Assembly (NCBI GenBank): GCA_900317325.1
Contig: ONGE01000004.1
Location: forward strand, 1-64,000
Length of the DNA stretch: 64,000 nt
Direction of reading: 5' to 3'
Source of the DNA: an uncultured Prevotellaceae bacterium
GTDB taxonomy: Bacteria; Bacteroidota; Bacteroidia; Bacteroidales; Muribaculaceae
Below the pieces are notes generated by a model. That model was given only the letters and a program-made list of their open reading frames with translations, had not been told where the DNA came from and ran no database searches. The position numbers and the translations under genes were made by a program. This document shows positions 60,024 to 64,000 of the stretch, piece by piece. Each line of letters starts with the position of its first letter. Within the stretch, counting starts at the first letter, position 1.

Positions 60024-61241
60024 ATGACAAAATTAGTTGACAGATTTTTGAAGTATGTGAAGTTCGACACCCAGAGTGACGAACTCACCAACCTGACGCC
60101 GTCCACGCCCGGACAGATGGTGTTTGCCAAGGAACTGGAAAAGGAACTGCATGCCATGGGCTTGAGCGATATCTCGCTCGACGACAACGGCTACCTGTTT
60201 GCCACCCTGCCCGCTAACACCGACAAGCCCGTGCCCACCGTCGGCTTCATCGCCCACATGGACACGGCCCCCGACATGAGCGGCCACGACGTGAAACCCC
60301 GCATCGTCAAGTATGAGGGTGAACCCATCGTCCTGAGCGAGGAACCCCGCATCGTGCTTGACCCCGTTCAGTTCCCCGAGATGAACGACTACAAGGGCCA
60401 GGAATTCATCGTCACCAGTGGCGACACACTGCTCGGTGCCGACGACAAGGCCGGTATCGCCGAGATATTGAGTGCTGTGGAGTGGCTCCAGGAGCACCCC
60501 GAGGTGAAGCACGGCAACATCCGCGTGGGCTTCAACCCCGACGAGGAAATCGGCCTAGGTGCACACCACTTCGACGTGGAGAAATTCGGCTGTGACTGGG
60601 CTTACACCATGGATGGTGGCGCCGTGGGCGAGCTGGAGTATGAGAACTTCAATGCCGCCAGTGCCAAGATCACTTTCAAGGGCCTGAACGTCCACCCGGG
60701 AGCTGCCAAGCACAAGATGCTGAACTCGATGCGTGTCGCCCTGCAGTTTGCCACCATGCTGCCGCGCTGGGAGACCCCCGAGCACACCGAGGGTTACGAG
60801 GGCTTCTATCACCTCATCAGCATGCAGGGCAGTGTGGAGCAGACCACGCTGAGCTACATCATCCGTGACCACGACCGTGACCGCTTCGAGAGCCGCAAGC
60901 GTGAGATCGAGCACCTGTGCCGCAAGATCAACTGCGAGTTCCCCGACTGCGCTTCCTGCGAGATCAAGGATCAGTACTACAATATGCGCGAGAAGATCGA
61001 GCCGGTGATGAACATCATCGACATCGCCAAGCAGGCCATGGAGAATGCCGGCGTCACCCCCAAGGTTCAGCCCATCCGCGGCGGCACCGATGGTGCCCAG
61101 CTCTCGTTCAAGAACCTGCCTTGCCCCAACATCTTTGCCGGTGGCATGAACATGCATGGCCGCTTCGAGTATGTGCCCATTCCCTCGATGGAGAAAGCCA
61201 TGATGACCATCGTCGAGATTTGCAAGCTCGTTGCTGAATAA
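60024..61241 (+). CDS. pepT: peptidase T (tripeptide aminopeptidase)
   Basis: 405 residues of the M20 family. [20 protein letters not shown] near residue 75 (His78, Asp80), [20 protein letters not shown] near 137 (Asp140), [14 protein letters not shown] near 172 (Glu174, Glu175) and the C-terminal [20 protein letters not shown] with [11 protein letters not shown] are the zinc ligands and dimerisation-domain residues of PepT. It removes the N-terminal residue from tripeptides in the cytoplasm. Monocistronic and followed by a strong hairpin at 61,248. Confidence 0.95.
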   Translation: MTKLVDRFLKYVKFDTQSDELTNLTPSTPGQMVFAKELEKELHAMGLSDISLDDNGYLFATLPANTDKPVPTVGFIAHMDTAPDMSGHDVKPRIVKYEGEPIVLSEEPRIVLDPVQFPEMNDYKGQEFIVTSGDTLLGADDKAGIAEILSAVEWLQEHPEVKHGNIRVGFNPDEEIGLGAHHFDVEKFGCDWAYTMDGGAVGELEYENFNAASAKITFKGLNVHPGAAKHKMLNSMRVALQFATMLPRWETPEHTEGYEGFYHLISMQGSVEQTTLSYIIRDHDRDRFESRKREIEHLCRKINCEFPDCASCEIKDQYYNMREKIEPVMNIIDIAKQAMENAGVTPKVQPIRGGTDGAQLSFKNLPCPNIFAGGMNMHGRFEYVPIPSMEKAMMTIVEICKLVAE

Positions 61242-61247
61242 AACCAG

Positions 61248-61284
61248 TTGGCCCTATCAGTCGCAAGTGTCCTGATAGGGCCAA
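61248..61284 (+). terminator. hairpin terminator of pepT
   Basis: TTGGCCCTATCAG (61,248-61,260) and CTGATAGGGCCAA (61,272-61,284) are perfectly complementary over 13 bp with an 11-nt loop. It is followed by a short T-containing stretch. Confidence 0.8.
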
Positions 61285-61318
61285 TACTTTGGTCAAAAAG
61301 CAAAAACCTGCCAAATTA

Positions 61319-61350
61319 TTTGGCCAGTAGGGAAATTTGCTATACCTTTG
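61319..61350 (+). promoter_or_regulatory. promoter of tRNA-Lys
   Basis: TTTG (61,319-61,322) and TACCTTTG (61,343-61,350) are separated by exactly 20 nt, 15 nt before the first base of the tRNA. Confidence 0.8.
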
Positions 61351-61365
61351 CACCGCTTTTTGGGA

Positions 61366-61438
61366 GATTCGCTAGCTCAGCAGGTAGAGCACATCCCTTT
61401 TAAGGATGGGGTCGTGGGTTCGAGCCCCACGCGAATCA
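61366..61438 (+). tRNA. tRNA-Lys (anticodon UUU)
   Basis: 73 nt without an encoded CCA. Acceptor arms GATTCGC and GCGAATC pair fully. D-arm GCTC/GAGC, anticodon stem CATCC/GGATG with loop CTTTTAA (anticodon TTT), variable loop GGGTC, and T-arm GTGGG-TTCGAGC-CCCAC all fit the cloverleaf. The discriminator base is A. A terminator follows at 61,457. Confidence 0.97.
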
Positions 61439-61456
61439 CGATAAAAACAATAATGA

Positions 61457-61482
61457 GCTTCTCGTTTCGAGAGGCTTTTTTT
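61457..61482 (+). terminator. intrinsic terminator of tRNA-Lys
   Basis: GCTTCTCG and CGAGAGGC form an 8-bp stem (one G-U) with a TTT loop, followed by a run of seven T. Confidence 0.85.
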
Positions 61483-61517
61483 GTCGCTTAACTCGACGGA
61501 TTTGTAGGGTGTTGAAA

Positions 61518-61556
61518 AAACAGTGGATTCAGGCGCGTTGCCCGAATCCACTGTTT
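61518..61556 (-). terminator. terminator of the CotH gene
   Basis: AAACAGTGGATTC (61,518-61,530) and GAATCCACTGTTT (61,544-61,556) are perfectly complementary. On the minus strand a T-run follows the stem, 22 bp after the CotH stop codon; it would also work in the plus direction. Confidence 0.85.
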
Positions 61557-61578
61557 TTTGTTATGTCGTTGTGGCGAC

Positions 61579-63303
61579 TTATCCCAGGATGATGTCCATG
61601 ATGGTGTTGACGTCGGCGATGTTGATCTCACCGTCGCCGTTCACGTCGGCACGCTGCATGGTGCCCTCATCAGCGCTACCGCCCAGGATGATGTCGATGA
61701 CGGTGTTGACGTCGGCGATGTTGACCTCGCCGTCACCGTTCACGTCACCTCTTACAAATTCGGGCAGCGGGATGAACACGAACTCGTCAAGATAAGCCAT
61801 GCGACGACGGATCCAGTCCTCGACATAGTCCATCTCACCACTCAGGTCAAGCGTCTTCTTGAAGATGTCGGTGTCACCGCTCCAGCGCTCCTCCTCGCGA
61901 CCTGCAGCACCGCAGCTCTCGAGCTCATCGATGGCGGTGCGGTAACGGTTCACGAGATTGTCGGTGTCGAGCCAGGTCTTGCGCAGCTCCTTGTAGCGCT
62001 CGATCATCGGGGTGCGGAAGACCTCCAGATTCCACATGTCGACCATGGGCACGTGGTTGATCCAGTCGAGGTCGCGCTCGGGCTTCACCATATCGGGAAT
62101 CTCGACAGCAGGTGCATAGTTCTCGCCCAGGCAGATGTCAAGGTCCCAAGGGGTCACCGTCAAGCGACGGTCCACAGTGATGTCACGGCAGGAATAATAG
62201 ATGTTCTTGCTCTCGTTGTCAAGGGCCTGCAGGGCTGCAATGAAGATGAAATAGTCTTGCAGGACGGGCAGGTCAAAGTAGTCACCGATGCTGTCGATGA
62301 ACATCTGCTTGCTGGCGGCGTTGTCGGCACGGTTAACGAACCATACGGCGTCTTCAAGCGTGGTCCAATCCACGCGGTGAATCTCCTGATAGTCGGGGTA
62401 GCGAACTCTGAAGCCGTCCCAGGTCAGCTTGCCGGTACGTTCCTCGGGCTCACTCATCATCACGGTGCGGGTGCGGGTGTAGGCATCCCAAATCTCGCCG
62501 TGGAAGGTCTTGGTATCGGCATCGTAGCGTTCGAGCTTGAGCTGCTTGCGGTCGATGGGCTCACACATGTTGTAGATACCCCTGTACTCGCCGTTGAGGA
62601 ACACTTCGACCATCTGGCCGCGTGAACCGTTGCGCACGTTGGCCACGGTGTCGGCATAGAACGGCTTGCGGGCCATGTCGAGCCACAGGTCACTGCTCAC
62701 GCGATTGCGCACGCGCAGGAAGTCCATCTGTCCGGCATCCAGAATCCAGTTGTTGTCGTTGCGCAGACCGAAGAAGCGCCTGTTCATCTTGGTGCTGTCC
62801 TCGGCAACAAACTTGATGCGGTAGTTGCGTTTGTGCTTACGCGAGGCATTGGTGGAGATGCCACGGTGCTTGATCTTGGCTTTCATGGGCTCGGGGAACA
62901 CCGAATCGGGTTCGCTGACGAAGATCTCGGTGTAGCTGTAGAAGTCGGTGAAGTTGCCGAACAGTTCCACGATGGGGAGCCACGTGAAGGTGATACTGCC
63001 GGTGATCAGGCTGTCGCCCATGTGGGCGGTCACTGTGTACTGCTTGCCTCCCTCGATGCCGTCAAAGGTGAACACCTCGCCGCTGGCGACTGCTACACCA
63101 TCGATAACAACTTCGCTCAGTTCTTCACCATAGGTGACCTGGGCATCGAAGTCGTTGCCGAACAATGACTGGGGGATGCTGCACAGCCAAGTGTGGCTGA
63201 CCGTGTCAAGCGGGGCGCGATGACCGTCGATGTGAAGCACCTGGGCCATCGAGGCCATTGCTGTCAACACGATAGTCATAGCAAGAAGTAATTGTCTCTT
63301 CAT
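61579..63303 (-). CDS. exported CotH kinase-like protein with dockerin tail
   Basis: About 574 residues. A signal peptide (KRQLLLAMTIVLTAMASMA) is followed by an Ig-like N-terminal domain (~25-110) and a CotH domain: MKAKIKHRGISTNASRKHKR near 145 (with R-G-x-x-T/S), LRNDNNWILDAGQMDFLRVR, FLNGEYRGIYNMCEPIDRKQ near 245 and VTPWDLDICLGENYAP near 395 (the W-D-x-D metal motif). CotH proteins are atypical kinases; those in anaerobes often decorate extracellular proteins. The C-terminal ~60 residues contain two DVNGDGE-(V/I)-NIADVN loops, a type I dockerin. The TTG at 63,309 is not used; ATG 63,303 gives the signal peptide. Confidence 0.92.
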   Translation of the reverse strand: MKRQLLLAMTIVLTAMASMAQVLHIDGHRAPLDTVSHTWLCSIPQSLFGNDFDAQVTYGEELSEVVIDGVAVASGEVFTFDGIEGGKQYTVTAHMGDSLITGSITFTWLPIVELFGNFTDFYSYTEIFVSEPDSVFPEPMKAKIKHRGISTNASRKHKRNYRIKFVAEDSTKMNRRFFGLRNDNNWILDAGQMDFLRVRNRVSSDLWLDMARKPFYADTVANVRNGSRGQMVEVFLNGEYRGIYNMCEPIDRKQLKLERYDADTKTFHGEIWDAYTRTRTVMMSEPEERTGKLTWDGFRVRYPDYQEIHRVDWTTLEDAVWFVNRADNAASKQMFIDSIGDYFDLPVLQDYFIFIAALQALDNESKNIYYSCRDITVDRRLTVTPWDLDICLGENYAPAVEIPDMVKPERDLDWINHVPMVDMWNLEVFRTPMIERYKELRKTWLDTDNLVNRYRTAIDELESCGAAGREEERWSGDTDIFKKTLDLSGEMDYVEDWIRRRMAYLDEFVFIPLPEFVRGDVNGDGEVNIADVNTVIDIILGGSADEGTMQRADVNGDGEINIADVNTIMDIILG

Positions 63304-63675
63304 GATCAATTAATTGATTAAAAAATTTTGTTGATATTTCGTTAATGTGATGTTCGAACTCATGTCTTTTGGAACCTGAAAACAAACAGATCTCTAAAAA
63401 CCGTGCAAAGATAGTAAAAATGTCAACACGCAGTGGTCTAGGTCGCTAATTTTCAAGAATATTTTACATGAATCGGGTATTTGAACGAACTAAATTATTC
63501 ATTATGAGAGCCGGTCATGCAATTGATGGTGCAGTAATCAGGAGGATGAAATGGCGTTTGCTGCAGGGCAAGAAAAAAAGTCTTCAGTTTTAAGTTTTTT
63601 TTAGAGTCTCATCCGCCAAAAAATAAGTAACTTTGTTGGCTCAATTAAACAAAACTTGAAAATCACTCGACCAGA
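63304..63675. promoter_or_regulatory. divergent promoter region of cotH-type gene and nnr
   Basis: On the minus strand TATCTTTG (63,406-63,413) faces the CotH gene. On the plus strand TAACTTTG (63,628-63,635) lies 40 nt before the nnr ATG. Neither has a clean -33 partner at the right distance. No gene is visible between them. Confidence 0.6.
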
Positions 63676-64000
63676 ATGAAAATATTTACCAACGAAGGTC
63701 TTCGCCGCATCGGCGACCGCACTTTGGAAAAGGATGGCATAGAGATGCTGGACCTCATCGAGAGGGCAGCCTCGGCTGTGTCCTACGAACTCATATCGCG
63801 CTGGAGAACTTCCAAGCGTTTTGTCTTTTTTGCTGGCCCCGGCGACAATGGGGCTGATGCTCTGGCAGTTGCCCGCATGATGTACGAGCAGGGTTATCGC
63901 CCCGAGGTGTACCTGTTCAACATCAAGTCGGCGGCGCTGTCGCCTTGCTGTCTTGCCAACCGTGACCGTCTGTTGCAGGCGGCTGGCGATGACATCGATT
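63676..64000 (+). CDS. nnr: NAD(P)H-hydrate epimerase/dehydratase, 5' part (truncated by window end)
   Basis: The first 108 residues of a YjeF N-terminal (NnrE) domain: MKIFTNEGLRRIGDRTLEKD, MLDLIERAASAVSYELISRW, FVFFAGPGDNGADALAVARM with the conserved G-P-G-x-N-G-A/G-D loop that binds NADHX, and YRPEVYLF. The enzyme epimerises damaged R-NAD(P)HX. In Bacteroidales the epimerase is usually fused to the NnrD dehydratase; that part is beyond the window, so the fusion cannot be confirmed. Confidence 0.88.
   Translation, partial: MKIFTNEGLRRIGDRTLEKDGIEMLDLIERAASAVSYELISRWRTSKRFVFFAGPGDNGADALAVARMMYEQGYRPEVYLFNIKSAALSPCCLANRDRLLQAAGDDID

Noticed and set aside
61558-62625. A 355-codon plus-strand frame over the CotH gene
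   Set aside because: Antisense shadow; the CotH and dockerin motifs are on the minus strand.

Overview
The window reads as a Bacteroidales chromosome, most likely Muribaculaceae or Prevotellaceae. Promoters follow the Bacteroidetes pattern (TTTG, 19-20 nt, TAnnTTTG), Shine-Dalgarno sites are rare, and the gene set fits: tricorn-like S41 protease, CotH and BspA-type LRR secreted proteins with dockerin tails, a GH109-like operon, DUF6249 and DUF6155. The family assignment is inference. Everything here was read by eye; no search was run.

Layout. (A) 1-347: 3' end of a helix-turn-helix regulator in core-like base composition. (B) 348-25,217: an AT-rich accessory island that looks like a defence and conflict island. 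It holds an FRG-domain gene, a hipBA pair with its promoter and operator, a tight four-gene operon (4684-9053) encoding an unknown protein, two proteins with HEPN-type RxxxxH motifs and a Mrr-like PD-(D/E)XK nuclease, a stretch of decayed genes (9.3-11.3 kb), and an AAA/DUF4143 ATPase behind a tandem 33-bp promoter repeat. Next comes a ~10.5 kb segment bounded by 124-bp direct repeats (13,224 and 23,658). That segment carries an HTH protein, a tyrosine recombinase, an AbiEi-like regulator, RhuM, and an operon of DNA methyltransferase, PRTase-like protein, ORC/CDC6-like ATPase and an unknown protein. Two further accessory genes follow, around 36-bp hairpin repeats. (C) 25,243-64,000: a GC-richer core. 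It contains agmatine deiminase, murB-murA, a CPBP protease pair, a peroxide-stress operon (GPx, OhrR-like, GPx-nitroreductase fusion, flavin reductase), an SDR/GH109-like/sugar-kinase operon, an ECF sigma operon, an AlkZ-like protein, GDPD, an esterase, AlkD, the tricorn protease, an S1/P1-like protein, uracil permease, two secreted nucleases, a membrane-protein operon with an RHH regulator, SPFH protein and two candidate micro-proteins, the LRR-dockerin protein, pepT, tRNA-Lys, CotH-dockerin and the start of nnr.

How the genes work together. The island stacks independent anti-phage or addiction modules. The best candidates for an undescribed system are the HEPN/HEPN/REase operon at 4684-9053 and the RhuM, methyltransferase, PRTase, ORC/CDC6 and unknown-protein group inside the direct-repeat segment. 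The core supplies cell-wall synthesis, redox defence, amino-sugar use, and secreted protein or nucleic-acid degradation. Several starts were moved downstream from the longest open frame because the longer frame begins at TTG/GTG inside a promoter or inside an upstream gene.
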